Assembly (NCBI RefSeq): GCF_002115785.1
Contig: NZ_JFJY01000008.1
Span: 62,001 to 126,000, forward strand
Length of the DNA stretch: 64,000 bases
From: Thalassospira sp. MCCC 1A03138
GTDB taxonomy: Bacteria; Pseudomonadota; Alphaproteobacteria; Rhodospirillales; Thalassospiraceae
Direction: 5' to 3'
Position numbers and translations under genes: made by a program. Each line of letters opens with the position of its first letter. Within the stretch, counting starts at the first letter, position 1. Below the pieces are notes generated by a model. That model made no database searches, was not told the origin of the DNA, and saw only the letters and a program-made list of their open reading frames with translations. This document shows positions 43,496 through 52,409 of the stretch, in pieces.

Positions 43496-44503
43496 ATGAA
43501 GATTTTCAAACGTACCCTTACGGCGTCCGTCGCCGCTATTACCCTGTCCATTGCTGCTTTTGGCATGTCCTCGAACGCTGATGCGGAAACGCTCAAGCTG
43601 TCTCACCAGTGGTCGACCGGCGATGTCCGCCACAAGGTCGCCCAGATCATTGCCGACGAAGTCAAAGCGGCCAATGTCGATCTGGAAATCCAGATTTTCC
43701 CGTCCGGCTCGCTGTTCAAGGCGAACGAACAGTGGACGCCGATGGAACGCGGTCAGCTTGACATGATCGTCTATCCGCTGGCCTATGCCGGTGGCCGCAT
43801 TCCGGCAACCAACCTGACGCTGATGCCCGCACTGGTTAAAAACCATGACCACGCTGAACGCCTGAACAACTCGCCCTTCATGGCAAAGATGGAAGAACTC
43901 CTGAATGAAAACGGGGTTGTTACCATTGCCAAGGGTTGGCTGGCCGGTGGCTTTGCCTCGACCAAGGGCTGCATCCGGGTTCCGGATGACGTCAAAGGCC
44001 TGCAGATCCGCGCCGCTGGCAAATCGTTCGAACAGATGCTTCAGGGTGCCGGTGCATCCATCGCCGCAATGCCGAGCTCGGAGATCTATCCGGCCATGCA
44101 GACCGGCGTCCTTGATGCCACCAACACCAGTTCTGCCAGCTTCGTTTCATACCGCATTTATGAACAGGTCAAATGCTACACCCCGGCGGGTGCCAACGCG
44201 CTGTGGTTCATGTATCAGCCGGTTCTGATGTCGAAGAAAACCTATGACGGTCTGAACGACGCCCAGAAAGATGCCCTTGCCGCGGCAGCCAAAAAGGCCG
44301 AGGCGTTCTATTCCGAAGAAGCCCGTAACGAAGATGCCAACAGCGTCAAGGTCTTCAAGGATGCCGGTGTTGAAATCGCCGATCTGACCGACGCCGACTT
44401 CAAGGCATGGCAGGAACTTGCCAAACAGACGTCCTATGCGAAGTTTGTTGAAGAAACCCCGGGCGGTCAGGAACTGCTCGATATGGCTCTTGCCGTAGAA
44501 TAA
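43496..44503 (+). CDS. matP: TRAP transporter substrate-binding protein (malonate type)
   Basis: A 335-residue periplasmic binding protein of the DctP family. The signal peptide FKRTLTASVAAITLSIAAFG ends near ADA, before ETLKLSHQWSTGD. The conserved arginine that holds the carboxylate of the ligand is in LQIRAAGKSFEQML near residue 175. Because the permeases matQ and matM and the malonyl-CoA enzymes matA and matB follow directly, malonate is the likely ligand. GGAGG lies upstream of the ATG. A stable hairpin between this gene and matQ may keep its expression higher than the permeases. Confidence 0.92.
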   Translation: MKIFKRTLTASVAAITLSIAAFGMSSNADAETLKLSHQWSTGDVRHKVAQIIADEVKAANVDLEIQIFPSGSLFKANEQWTPMERGQLDMIVYPLAYAGGRIPATNLTLMPALVKNHDHAERLNNSPFMAKMEELLNENGVVTIAKGWLAGGFASTKGCIRVPDDVKGLQIRAAGKSFEQMLQGAGASIAAMPSSEIYPAMQTGVLDATNTSSASFVSYRIYEQVKCYTPAGANALWFMYQPVLMSKKTYDGLNDAQKDALAAAAKKAEAFYSEEARNEDANSVKVFKDAGVEIADLTDADFKAWQELAKQTSYAKFVEETPGGQELLDMALAVE

Positions 44504-44510
44504 TGGTCTC

Positions 44511-44543
44511 GTGGCGCCGGATGCATGCCGGCGCCACTTCTTT
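44511..44543 (+). terminator. Intra-operon hairpin between matP and matQ
   Basis: GTGGCGCCGG and CCGGCGCCAC form a 10-bp stem with a 7-nt palindromic loop, followed by TTCTTTT. It could be a partial terminator or an mRNA stabiliser that favours the binding protein. Confidence 0.6.
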
Positions 44544-44584
44544 TCCGCTTTTTTGCGACGAGCTTGATCTTCAGGAGTCCCAGC

Positions 44585-45283
44585 GTGGCGAACGCAGTTT
44601 TTCCCAATTCCCTTCCGGTCGACCTGCCTGACGAAGGCGATGGCGCACCGCGCGCGCGGTCGAACCATAACAGTTTCCCGCCGCCACCCGATGTCGAACC
44701 GCTGCCTGAAAAAACCGGCAGCACCGGCACAGGGACGCGCCCTGATCCGATGAAACCGCGTGGCCCGCTTGATCACGCAGTCAATGTCGTTCACTTCCTG
44801 TCAAAGACCTGTGGTGTTGTCGCGGCATCGATGTTCTTCATTGCCATGCTGCTGATCTGCCAGTTGGTCTTCATCCGCTATATCCTGAATTCCTCGACCG
44901 TCTGGCAGACAGAAGCCGTGATTTACCTGATGATCGGCGGCACCCTGATCGGTCTGCCTTATGTGCAGCTGCTGCGCGGGCATGTGAATGTCGATCTTCT
45001 GCCGATGTATCTGAAACGCGGGGCGCGCAAACTGCTTGCGGTTGCGACCCTGCTGTGCGGCCTTGCCATCAGTGCGATGTTTGCCTTTTACGGCATCGAA
45101 CTGGTGATCGAAGCCTATCAGGGTGGGTGGAAATCACCGTCGATCTGGGCCCCTGCATTGTGGAAGCCCTATCTGATGCTGCCGGTCGGTTTTGGCCTGC
45201 TGTTCCTGCAATTCCTCGCCGATCTGATGTGCCTTCTGACCAACCGGTCGAAAGCCTTCCATATCGAAGACAACCCGTTTTAA
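44585..45283 (+). CDS. matQ: TRAP transporter small permease (malonate type)
   Basis: A 232-residue inner-membrane protein of the DctQ family with four hydrophobic spans starting at about residue 78 (FIAMLLICQLVFIRYILNSS) and the family segment TEAVIYLMIGGTLIGLPYVQ near residue 115. Translation likely begins at GTG 44585, with AGGAG 8 nt upstream. This gives an N-terminal 60-residue proline-rich polar extension that is unusual for DctQ; an internal ATG before KPRGPLDHAVNVV would give a more typical length. It works with MatM. Twelve base pairs separate it from matM. Confidence 0.88.
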   Translation: MANAVFPNSLPVDLPDEGDGAPRARSNHNSFPPPPDVEPLPEKTGSTGTGTRPDPMKPRGPLDHAVNVVHFLSKTCGVVAASMFFIAMLLICQLVFIRYILNSSTVWQTEAVIYLMIGGTLIGLPYVQLLRGHVNVDLLPMYLKRGARKLLAVATLLCGLAISAMFAFYGIELVIEAYQGGWKSPSIWAPALWKPYLMLPVGFGLLFLQFLADLMCLLTNRSKAFHIEDNPF

Positions 45284-45295
45284 GGAGCCGGTGCA

Positions 45296-46612
45296 ATGGA
45301 TCCGCTTTCTCTTGCCGCGCTCGTTGGCATTGTCACCACCCTGATCCTGTTTTCCGGTATTCCGGTCGGTATCGGTCTTTTGATGGTCGGTGTCGGGTTT
45401 ATCTGGATTTTCGATGGCGCAAGCGCGCTGCCGCTGCTGCCTGAAATCCTGTTTTCCAAACTTGAAAGTTTCGAAGTTCTCGCCATCCCCATGTTCATCC
45501 TGATGGGGGCGGTTGTCGCATCATCCCGTGCGGGTGGTGATCTGTATTCCGTGCTGGATCGCTGGTTAACGCGTGTGCCGGGGGGATTGGTCATTTCCAA
45601 CCTGGGGGCATGCGCGATCTTTTCTGCCCTGTCGGGATCGTCACCGGCGACCTGTGCCGCGATTGGCAAGATGGGCATTCCCGCCATGCGTGAACGCGGT
45701 TTCCCGAGTTCGGTTGCGGCTGGTTCGATCGCAGCAGGCGGTACACTTGGCATTCTGATCCCGCCCAGCGTCACGATGATTGTTTACGGCATTTCGACCG
45801 ACACATCGATCGGGCGCCTGTTCCTTGCCGGTCTTCTGCCGGGTCTGATGCTGACCGCGCTGTTCATGGCTTGGTCGCTTTATTCGACCTGGCGTCAGGG
45901 CAATGCATCGGTTGCACTGGCATCGGTGACCTATAGCTGGAAGGAAAAGTTTGAAATCCTTCCACGTGTTCTGCCCTTCATCGTCATTATCTGTGCGGTT
46001 CTGTTCGCACTATATGGCGGGGTGGCAACGCCGTCCGAAACGGCGGGTGTTGGCGCTCTGTTCTGCCTGATTGTCGCGATGATCATCTATCGCATGTGGC
46101 AGCCGGGCAAGCTTTGGAACATCATGCGCGACACGACCCGTGAATCGGTGATGATCCTTTTGATCATCGGCGCGGCCGGTCTGTTCAGCTATATGCTGTC
46201 CTCGCTGTTCATTACCCAATCCATCGCACAGTGGATTTCCGCCCTTGACGTCAACCGCTGGGTTCTGATGGGCTTCATCAACGTGTTCTTGCTGATCAGC
46301 GGTTTCTTCCTGCCGCCGGTTGCCGTGATCCTGATGTCGGCCCCGATCCTTTTGCCGGTGATCGTCAATGCCGGTTTTGATCCCTACTGGTTTGCGGTGA
46401 TCCTGACGATCAACATGGAAATCGGCCTGATCACGCCACCGGTTGGACTTAACCTTTATGTCATCAATGGGATTGCACCCGACATCCGCCTGCAAACCAT
46501 CCTGAAAGGGGCGATGCCCTATGTACTGTGCATGGTGGTTGCCATCGTGATCCTGTGCTTCTTCCCGCAAATCGCCACATGGCTTCCCGAAACGGTCATA
46601 GGAGGACGTTAA
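45296..46612 (+). CDS. matM: TRAP transporter large permease (malonate type)
   Basis: A 438-residue DctM-family protein forming the translocation channel. Typical blocks are LSGSSPATCAAIGKMGIPAM near residue 115, GTLGILIPPSVTMIVYGIST near 150 and NMEIGLITPPVGLNLYVING near 375. Twelve or more hydrophobic segments are visible. GGAG is located before ATG 45296. It ends one base before matA, indicating tight coupling. The family resemblance to the TRAP gene at the start of the window is clear, but that gene has an extra loop and probably another substrate. Confidence 0.94.
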   Translation: MDPLSLAALVGIVTTLILFSGIPVGIGLLMVGVGFIWIFDGASALPLLPEILFSKLESFEVLAIPMFILMGAVVASSRAGGDLYSVLDRWLTRVPGGLVISNLGACAIFSALSGSSPATCAAIGKMGIPAMRERGFPSSVAAGSIAAGGTLGILIPPSVTMIVYGISTDTSIGRLFLAGLLPGLMLTALFMAWSLYSTWRQGNASVALASVTYSWKEKFEILPRVLPFIVIICAVLFALYGGVATPSETAGVGALFCLIVAMIIYRMWQPGKLWNIMRDTTRESVMILLIIGAAGLFSYMLSSLFITQSIAQWISALDVNRWVLMGFINVFLLISGFFLPPVAVILMSAPILLPVIVNAGFDPYWFAVILTINMEIGLITPPVGLNLYVINGIAPDIRLQTILKGAMPYVLCMVVAIVILCFFPQIATWLPETVIGGR

Positions 46613-46613
46613 A

Positions 46614-47930
46614 ATGTCCGGAATTTCCGTCAGAAGCTGGATATCGAGCATTGCCGATCGCGGCCGCGAGCTTCTTGACCTGCCGCTTTCGACACCGCAG
46701 GACCCGTTTGCCCAGCTAAAGGCAATGTGCAAGGACCTTGTGTCGCAAAAGGGCGAAGCCCGCGGCACCGCGGTTGCGCGCGAAGTGGTGCGCCTTTGGG
46801 AAACCCTGCCCAAAGAAGATCATCTGCGCTTTTTTGAAATGATGCAGAACGATTTCAGCGCCAATCGCACCGAAGTCAAAAAGGCTGCCGAAGCCTTTGC
46901 CAATGATCCGTCCGAAGCCAATCTGGCGGTTCTGACCCATGCGTCGGAACCCACCCGGCAGGAGCTTCTGCGCCGGATCAATATGGCACCGGGCGGCACG
47001 CGCGCGATTGTCGATATGCGTGAAACTCTTCTGGGCCTGATCAAGGAAAACCGCCATCTTGAACCGCTTGATGCCGACATGCAGCACCTGCTGACGAGCT
47101 GGTTTAACCGGGGCTTCCTTGAACTGCGTCATATCGATTGGGATACGTCGGCCTCCATCCTTGAAAAACTGATCCGCTACGAAGCGGTTCATGAAATTCA
47201 GGGTTGGGACGATTTGCGCCGTCGTCTGGCAACGGATCGCAAATGCTTTGCCTTCTTCCATCCGGCGATCCCCGATGATCCGCTGATCTTTGTTGAAGTT
47301 GCCCTAGTTCACGGGCTTGCCGACAGCGTTCAGGCCCTTCTGGCACCGGAAATCGATGAAACCGCCCCGGAAAAAGCCAATACTGCGATCTTCTATTCGA
47401 TCAGCAACTGCCAATCGGGGCTTAAGGGCATTTCGTTTGGCAACTTCCTGATCAAGCAGGTGGTCGAGGAACTTAAACGCGAGTTCCCCAAACTCAAACA
47501 ATTCGCCACCCTGTCGCCCATTCCGGGCTTCATGGGCTGGCTGCGCACCCGTCAGAAAAGCAAGTCGGACGACGCCGATATCGCCGCCACCGTTCTTGCA
47601 GCAATGGAAGACGACAGCTGGATCGAGGATGCGGAAAAAACCGCCGAACTGAAAAAACCGGCAATGATGCTGTGTGCGCGCTATCTTGCGACCTGCAAGC
47701 GCGGCAAATCGCCGCTTGATCCCACCGCACGGTTCCATCTTGGCAATGGGGCGCAGCTTGAGCGCCTGAACTGGCTTGGCGATACATCGTCCAAGGGACT
47801 GCGTCAGGCGGGCGGGATGATGGTCAATTACGCCTATCACCTTGACGATATTGAACGAAACCACGAAGCGCTGATGAATGACGGCAAGATCGCCGTTTCG
47901 AAATCGGTCATGCAGCTTACGGGAAACTAG
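46614..47930 (+). CDS. matA: Malonyl-CoA decarboxylase
   Basis: A 438-residue cytosolic enzyme converting malonyl-CoA to acetyl-CoA and CO2. The N-terminal helical domain covers residues 1-130. The C-terminal GNAT-like catalytic domain contains the proposed serine in YSISNCQSGLKGISFGN near residue 265 and the histidine in ARFHLGNGAQLERLNWLGD near 378, along with FATLSPIPGFMGWLR near 305. It is located directly between the malonate transporter and the malonyl-CoA synthetase, giving a self-contained route from external malonate to acetyl-CoA, as in the rhizobial mat operons. Confidence 0.95.
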   Translation: MSGISVRSWISSIADRGRELLDLPLSTPQDPFAQLKAMCKDLVSQKGEARGTAVAREVVRLWETLPKEDHLRFFEMMQNDFSANRTEVKKAAEAFANDPSEANLAVLTHASEPTRQELLRRINMAPGGTRAIVDMRETLLGLIKENRHLEPLDADMQHLLTSWFNRGFLELRHIDWDTSASILEKLIRYEAVHEIQGWDDLRRRLATDRKCFAFFHPAIPDDPLIFVEVALVHGLADSVQALLAPEIDETAPEKANTAIFYSISNCQSGLKGISFGNFLIKQVVEELKREFPKLKQFATLSPIPGFMGWLRTRQKSKSDDADIAATVLAAMEDDSWIEDAEKTAELKKPAMMLCARYLATCKRGKSPLDPTARFHLGNGAQLERLNWLGDTSSKGLRQAGGMMVNYAYHLDDIERNHEALMNDGKIAVSKSVMQLTGN

Positions 47931-47939
47931 GACAGAACC

Positions 47940-49481
47940 ATGTCGGATAATCTTTTCAACGAATTTACCAAACGTTTCCCGGCGGATCGCGCGCGTACCT
48001 TCCTGATCGAACGTGATGGCACCGAGCGCAGCTTTGCCTGGTTGCTGGATCGCACCGCGCGTTATGCCACGGTTCTTGCCGATCATGGCGTGGTCAAGGG
48101 TGACCGTGTTGCCGCCCAGATCGACAAATCATCCGATGTGATCGCGCTTTATCTGGCGTGCCTTCAGCTTGGTGCGATTCACCTGCCGCTGAACACGGCC
48201 TATACCGGTGATGAAATCGCCTATTTCCTTGGCGATGCCGCACCGCGCGTTTTTGTCTGCCGCCCGGCCCATATTGATGCCGCCAAAACCCTTGGCGCGC
48301 AGAACAATGTCGGTGCGGTCCTATCGCTTGGCGACAAGGGCGATGGCAGCCTCAATGACCTTGCCGCCAATGCCAAACCGCATGGCGACGTCGCCGATGT
48401 GACCAAGGATGACATTGCCGCCATTCTGTATACGTCGGGCACAACGGGCCGGTCCAAGGGGGCGATGCTGACGCATGGCAATCTGGGGTCCAACGCGTTA
48501 ACCCTGCATAAGGCATGGGGCTTCAAGCCGGGTGATACGCTTTTGCATGCCCTGCCGCTGTTCCATACACATGGGCTGTTTGTTGCGATCAACATCATGC
48601 TGGTCAATGGCGGCAAGGTGATCCTGCTTCCGAAATTCGATGCCGATGACGTGGTTGAACGCCTGCCGAATGCCACCGTTATGATGGGGGTTCCAACCTT
48701 TTATACCCGCCTTCTGGCCCATCCGAAGTTCGATAAGGATCTGGTGGCCAATATGCGCCTGTTCGTGTCGGGTTCGGCACCGCTTCTGGCGGAAACCCAC
48801 GATGCGTTCTTTGAACGGACCGGGCATAAGATCCTTGAACGGTATGGCATGACCGAAACCTGCATGAACACCTCAAACCCGCTCGATGGGGAACGTCGTC
48901 CGGGGGCGGTTGGCCCAACCCTTCCGGGGATCGAGGCACGTGTTTGCGACAAGGATGGCAATGTTTTGCCGGTTGGTGAAATCGGTGTGCTTGAAGTTCG
49001 CGGGCCCAACGTTTTCAAGGGTTACTGGCAGATGCCGGAAAAAACCGCATCGGAATTCCGCACGGACGGGTTCTTTATCACCGGCGACCTCGCAACCATC
49101 GGCGCAGACGGTTATGTCACCATTGTCGGACGCGACAAGGACCTGATCATTTCGGGTGGTTTCAACGTCTATCCCAAGGAAGTCGAGGAAATCATCGCCG
49201 AATATGACGAGGTCGAGGAAGTCGCGATTTTTGGCCTGCCGCATCCCGATTTCGGCGAAGCGGTTGCCGGGGTGATCGTCCCGGCCAAGGGTGCCAAACC
49301 CGATGCCGAGGCCATCATCAAACGCACCCAGGACAAGCTTGCAAAATTCAAGGTGCCGAAACGCATCTGGATGCTCGACGAATTGCCGCGCAATACCATG
49401 GGCAAAATCCAGAAGGCCCAGCTGCGCAAGGATTATGCCGATACCTTTGCCACCCCGTCGGGCAAATCTGCCAACGGATAA
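47940..49481 (+). CDS. matB: Malonyl-CoA synthetase
   Basis: A 513-residue ANL-family ligase that forms malonyl-CoA from malonate, CoA and ATP. The ATP loop YTSGTTGRSKGAMLTHGN is near residue 165, YGMTETCMNTSNPLDGERRP near 302, TGDLATIGADGYVTIVGR near 380, and the catalytic lysine is in PRNTMGKIQKAQLRKDY near 487. The SNPLDGERRPGAVGPTLPG block, with an arginine that contacts the second carboxylate in MatB, supports malonate specificity. It ends the operon; a terminator with GATTTTTT follows. Confidence 0.94.
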   Translation: MSDNLFNEFTKRFPADRARTFLIERDGTERSFAWLLDRTARYATVLADHGVVKGDRVAAQIDKSSDVIALYLACLQLGAIHLPLNTAYTGDEIAYFLGDAAPRVFVCRPAHIDAAKTLGAQNNVGAVLSLGDKGDGSLNDLAANAKPHGDVADVTKDDIAAILYTSGTTGRSKGAMLTHGNLGSNALTLHKAWGFKPGDTLLHALPLFHTHGLFVAINIMLVNGGKVILLPKFDADDVVERLPNATVMMGVPTFYTRLLAHPKFDKDLVANMRLFVSGSAPLLAETHDAFFERTGHKILERYGMTETCMNTSNPLDGERRPGAVGPTLPGIEARVCDKDGNVLPVGEIGVLEVRGPNVFKGYWQMPEKTASEFRTDGFFITGDLATIGADGYVTIVGRDKDLIISGGFNVYPKEVEEIIAEYDEVEEVAIFGLPHPDFGEAVAGVIVPAKGAKPDAEAIIKRTQDKLAKFKVPKRIWMLDELPRNTMGKIQKAQLRKDYADTFATPSGKSANG

Positions 49482-49541
49482 CTGCACACTCTGTTTCGTT
49501 TTCCCGTGTCTCCCTGCTGTCTTGCAGACAGCCAAACTCCT

Positions 49542-49574
49542 TCACCGGTCGGAAATTCTGGCCGGTGATTTTTT
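49542..49574 (+). terminator. Terminator of the malonate operon
   Basis: TCACCGG and CCGGTGA pair around a 13-nt loop (TCGGAAATTCTGG), followed by TTTTTT. Confidence 0.75.
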
Positions 49575-49656
49575 ACGCGGATTCTCAAAAAGTTCTTGAT
49601 TTGTTCTTTTTGTTATGCTAGAAAAGAAAAGTCAACGGGATAAAAGCGCCCGAACG

Positions 49657-49692
49657 AAAACCCGCAAAGCGTGATTCGCTTTGCGGGTTTTT
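49657..49692 (+). terminator. Perfect 15-bp terminator hairpin with no obvious gene before it
   Basis: AAAACCCGCAAAGCG and CGCTTTGCGGGTTTT pair perfectly around TGATT and are followed by TT. It lies 83 bp after the operon's own terminator, so it could end a small RNA transcript. Confidence 0.7.
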
Positions 49693-49847
49693 ACGTTTGG
49701 GGCCAGATGAAAGTGATGATGATGCAGCGGCACAAAGACAGACCGATCCGGCGGCAACATCGCCGGATGATGACCGGCGGGTGGAAAAGCCATTACGGAG
49801 GTTTTGCGCCCGTGTCCTAACCCACCCCAAGGTCACCCAAAGGTCAA

Positions 49848-50180
49848 GACGGGAGAAGTGCACCTTGTTGGCAAGGCAACCGGTAAAATTGTGATCGACA
49901 GCGGCTGGGCTGCGCCGGGCAGCATCAGGCAAGCGGTGGCTGATGATGAGCCATGACGGGAGAGGTGCGCCTTGTTCGCGGAGTGGCTGCAAGATTGCAA
50001 TCGGCAGCGCCCGGGCTGCGTCGGGCAGCATTTGGCAAACAGCGGCTGGTGATGGGGCCGTTGGCGATAGGTCAGGACGGGAGAGGTCCCCCTTGGTAGC
50101 GAGGTAGCCAGCAAGATTGTAATCGGCAGCGGCTGGCAGAATTGGGCAGCAGGTGGCAAACAGCGGCGGGAGATGGGTCT
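49848..50180. repeat. Three diverged tandem repeats of about 107-121 bp
   Basis: Units start at 49848, 49955 and 50076 with GACGGGAGA(A/G)GT. Each continues with a CC(C)TTG(T/G) block, a GCAAGATTG(C/T)AATCGGCAGCG-like core, GGGCAGCA and a GGCAAACAGCGGC-like end. They are imperfect, so the duplication is not recent. Confidence 0.75.
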
Positions 50181-50442
50181 ACTGGAGGGGGCGGTCCGGG
50201 GCGACTGGTGCGACTGACTGGGGTCCGTCGGCTGTTTGGATTTCCGCGTTCGCCAAACGGGGGATATCCGTCGAAGGAGCCAGAGTAGCAAAGGCTGGCG
50301 GAACCACGTGTCGGAGGCAGCATGGGAGGACCGCGCCAAGTTTGCCGGTCATCGGGCGGCGGGGAGATCAGGGTGATTGCTTGGAGCGGTGTGGTGTGGG
50401 AATTGGTTGGCCTGGATTGGTTTGGCCGCGCCGTCTGGCGAA

Positions 50443-50479
50443 ACCGCCATAGGCCGAAAATTCTGGCGGGTGATTTTTT
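50443..50479 (+). terminator. Terminator-like copy resembling the malonate operon terminator
   Basis: ACCGCCA and TGGCGG pair with a bulged G, followed by TGATTTTTT. The segment GAAAATTCTGGCGGGTGATT closely matches the terminator at 49551. Confidence 0.55.
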
Positions 50480-50608
50480 GCTGAAATGCCGGTTCCAAGG
50501 ATGCACTTGGAAAACAGTGCCAAAATCAGCATGATGGGATGAAGGTCCCCACGCTCTGTCATATCAGCCTGCCCGTTTTGCGGACAGGATCGGGATAAAG
50601 GCAATCGC

Positions 50609-51328
50609 ATGGTCATGGCAAAACTTGACGACGCAATCGACCGGATCACGAGTGATATTTCCCAAACCGGTGCACTGACCGCAGAAGCGTCGCGCCGATA
50701 CGAGGAAATGTTTCCCGGCTTCCGCGCCGAACTGGCCCGTGTGCTTGAACAGGCCCCGACGATGGCCGATGCCGCGAAGGCGGCCATGATGCTGGTCGAT
50801 GCGGCGTCGCGAAGCCTTCGGGACAGTTTCCCCCATCAGCCTCATTGCGACTGCCGCGATGGATGCAGCGCGTGCTGCCACCTGTTTGTTGCGGTGCCGC
50901 CCGGTGTCACAAGCCTGATTGCCGGACATATCCGCGAGGCGTTTACGCTAGACGAACAGCAGGCATTGCGTGAACGGCTTGTCGATGCTGCACGAATCAT
51001 TGAACAGGCAAAAACCACATCCGAAGTGCGCGCACGCTGCCCGCTTCTAGGCGCAGATGAAAGATGCACGATCTATGACGTCCGGCCATTGACCTGCCGG
51101 GCCTTTACATCATCGAGCGCACCGCGCTGCCAGAGCATGGTCTTTGGGGATGAACAGCAACGCGGGGACCGGATTGATCAGAATCCCGCGCATTTTCGCC
51201 TGCATATCGAAGCCACCGAAGCCTTGCAGGATGCCGCCAAAGCCCGCGGGCTTGACGGCCGGCAAATGGGGTTCGTTCATTCGCTGCTTGATCAACTGGA
51301 AACGGCGGGAGACGAGATACAAGATTAA
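50609..51328 (+). CDS. YkgJ-family cysteine-cluster protein (Zn/Fe-chelating)
   Basis: A 239-residue cytosolic protein of the PF03692 group. The metal-binding cysteines lie in HCDCRDGCSACCHLFV near residue 82 and in ARCPLLGADERCTIYDVRPL followed by TCRAFTS near 150-170, spacing as in the family (CxxxCxxCC then C-x9-C-x8-C). The N-terminal 75 residues are helical and polar. The family is thought to bind zinc or iron-sulfur, but its reaction is not established. AAAGG precedes the ATG. It follows the repeat-rich gap and an SDR gene comes 99 bp later. Confidence 0.88.
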   Translation: MVMAKLDDAIDRITSDISQTGALTAEASRRYEEMFPGFRAELARVLEQAPTMADAAKAAMMLVDAASRSLRDSFPHQPHCDCRDGCSACCHLFVAVPPGVTSLIAGHIREAFTLDEQQALRERLVDAARIIEQAKTTSEVRARCPLLGADERCTIYDVRPLTCRAFTSSSAPRCQSMVFGDEQQRGDRIDQNPAHFRLHIEATEALQDAAKARGLDGRQMGFVHSLLDQLETAGDEIQD

Positions 51329-51427
51329 ATTTCGGCTGATGCGTTGCACCGGGCCGGAACAGGTCCATTTTCAATGCGTTGATAAAATTCACCAGTTCCT
51401 TCCATCTTGATACGGGCAAAGCAGCAC

Positions 51428-52210
51428 ATGAACAACTTCCCTGATCCCAAGGTCGCCTTCGTCACCGGTGCTGCGCAGGGTTTGGGGCTGGGGATTATGC
51501 AGCATCTTCTGTCGACAGGATGGAAGGTCATGCTGTTTGATCTGGATGCGGACGCCGGGGACGAAGCCATCACGGCCCTGCCCGAAGAACAGCAGGAACG
51601 TGCCCTGTTTTTCAAGGGCGACATTGCCAATGAACATGATGTGGCGATTGCGGTTCAGCAGACCGTTGACCGGTTCGGGCGCATTGACGGACTGGTCAAT
51701 AATGCCGGTATTGCCGACCCGCATTCGGGATCGTTCGAGCATCTGGATTGGGAAAGCTGGCAAAGGGTGATCAATGTCAATCTGGGCGGGGCGTTTCTGG
51801 CGGCCAAACATGCGACACAGCATTTGCGCAAGACCCGCGGCGCAATCGTCAATATCGCCTCCACCCGCGCCTTTCAGTCCGAGCCCAATACCGAGGCCTA
51901 TGCCGCGTCAAAGGGTGGCATGGTTGCCCTGACCCATGCCATGGCGGTCAGCCTTTCGGGAGCGGTTCGGGTCAATGCCATTGCGCCGGGCTGGATCGAA
52001 GTTGGTGACTGGCAAAAATTATCCGCCCGCGAAGAACCGCAACATCGGGATATCGACCGGCAGCAACACCCGGCGGGCCGCATCGGCACGCCGGATGATA
52101 TCGCCAAGATGGTCGCCTTCCTGCTTGATCATGACCAGTCGGGCTTCATGACTGGCGAAACCATCCGCATTGATGGCGGCATGACGCATAAAATGATCTA
52201 TGCCGATTGA
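51428..52210 (+). CDS. SDR family oxidoreductase
   Basis: A 260-residue classical short-chain dehydrogenase. The Rossmann motif TGAAQGLG is at about residues 13-20, NNAG in LVNNAGIADPHSG near 90, the catalytic serine in IVNIASTRAFQSEPNTEAY near 140 and YAASKGGMVALTH just after. An acidic residue (FDLDADAG) after the second strand favours NAD. The end FMTGETIRIDGGMTHKMIYA matches the group containing glucose/ribitol-type dehydrogenases. ATG 51428 has only a weak ribosome-binding site. Substrate unknown. Confidence 0.9.
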   Translation: MNNFPDPKVAFVTGAAQGLGLGIMQHLLSTGWKVMLFDLDADAGDEAITALPEEQQERALFFKGDIANEHDVAIAVQQTVDRFGRIDGLVNNAGIADPHSGSFEHLDWESWQRVINVNLGGAFLAAKHATQHLRKTRGAIVNIASTRAFQSEPNTEAYAASKGGMVALTHAMAVSLSGAVRVNAIAPGWIEVGDWQKLSAREEPQHRDIDRQQHPAGRIGTPDDIAKMVAFLLDHDQSGFMTGETIRIDGGMTHKMIYAD

Positions 52211-52368
52211 CCGGAGGCCTTGGTCGGGGGGGGCATTCTTCCCAGCCCCTTCCTTCTGCGGATTTGCGGTTTCATGCGAGCGGGTTTACCCCGTTAACAT
52301 CCCCCAGCCCATCCCACTTGGACGTCACTGAACGTCAGGTTGAGTTTCTGAACAATTACATCACAATT

Positions 52369-52409
52369 GATAATAATAATCATTTATATTGAGATTGATT
52401 ATCAATAGT
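52369..52409. promoter_or_regulatory. Two adjacent Fur boxes
   Basis: GATAATAATAATCATTTAT (52369-52387) matches the 19-bp Fur consensus at 15 positions, and GAGATTGATTATCAATAGT (52391-52409) at 14. They overlap the expected promoter of the TonB-dependent receptor, so iron repression is likely. Confidence 0.75.

Larger units (their letters stand above)
49482..50608. other. 1.1-kb non-coding region with repeats
   Basis: No open frame here has convincing protein features; those present run through the repeats in several frames. The region holds three hairpin terminators and a triplicated repeat, each listed separately. Base composition inside 49848-50340 is notably G-rich on the + strand. It may be a decayed insertion or an expanded intergenic element. 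Confidence 0.6.

Noticed and set aside
49697..49894. Possible small acidic protein starting at TTG
   Set aside because: No ribosome-binding site, follows a terminator directly and runs into the repeat array.
49848..50180. CRISPR-like array
   Set aside because: Units are about 107-121 bp, diverged throughout and lack constant short repeats with unique spacers; no cas genes.
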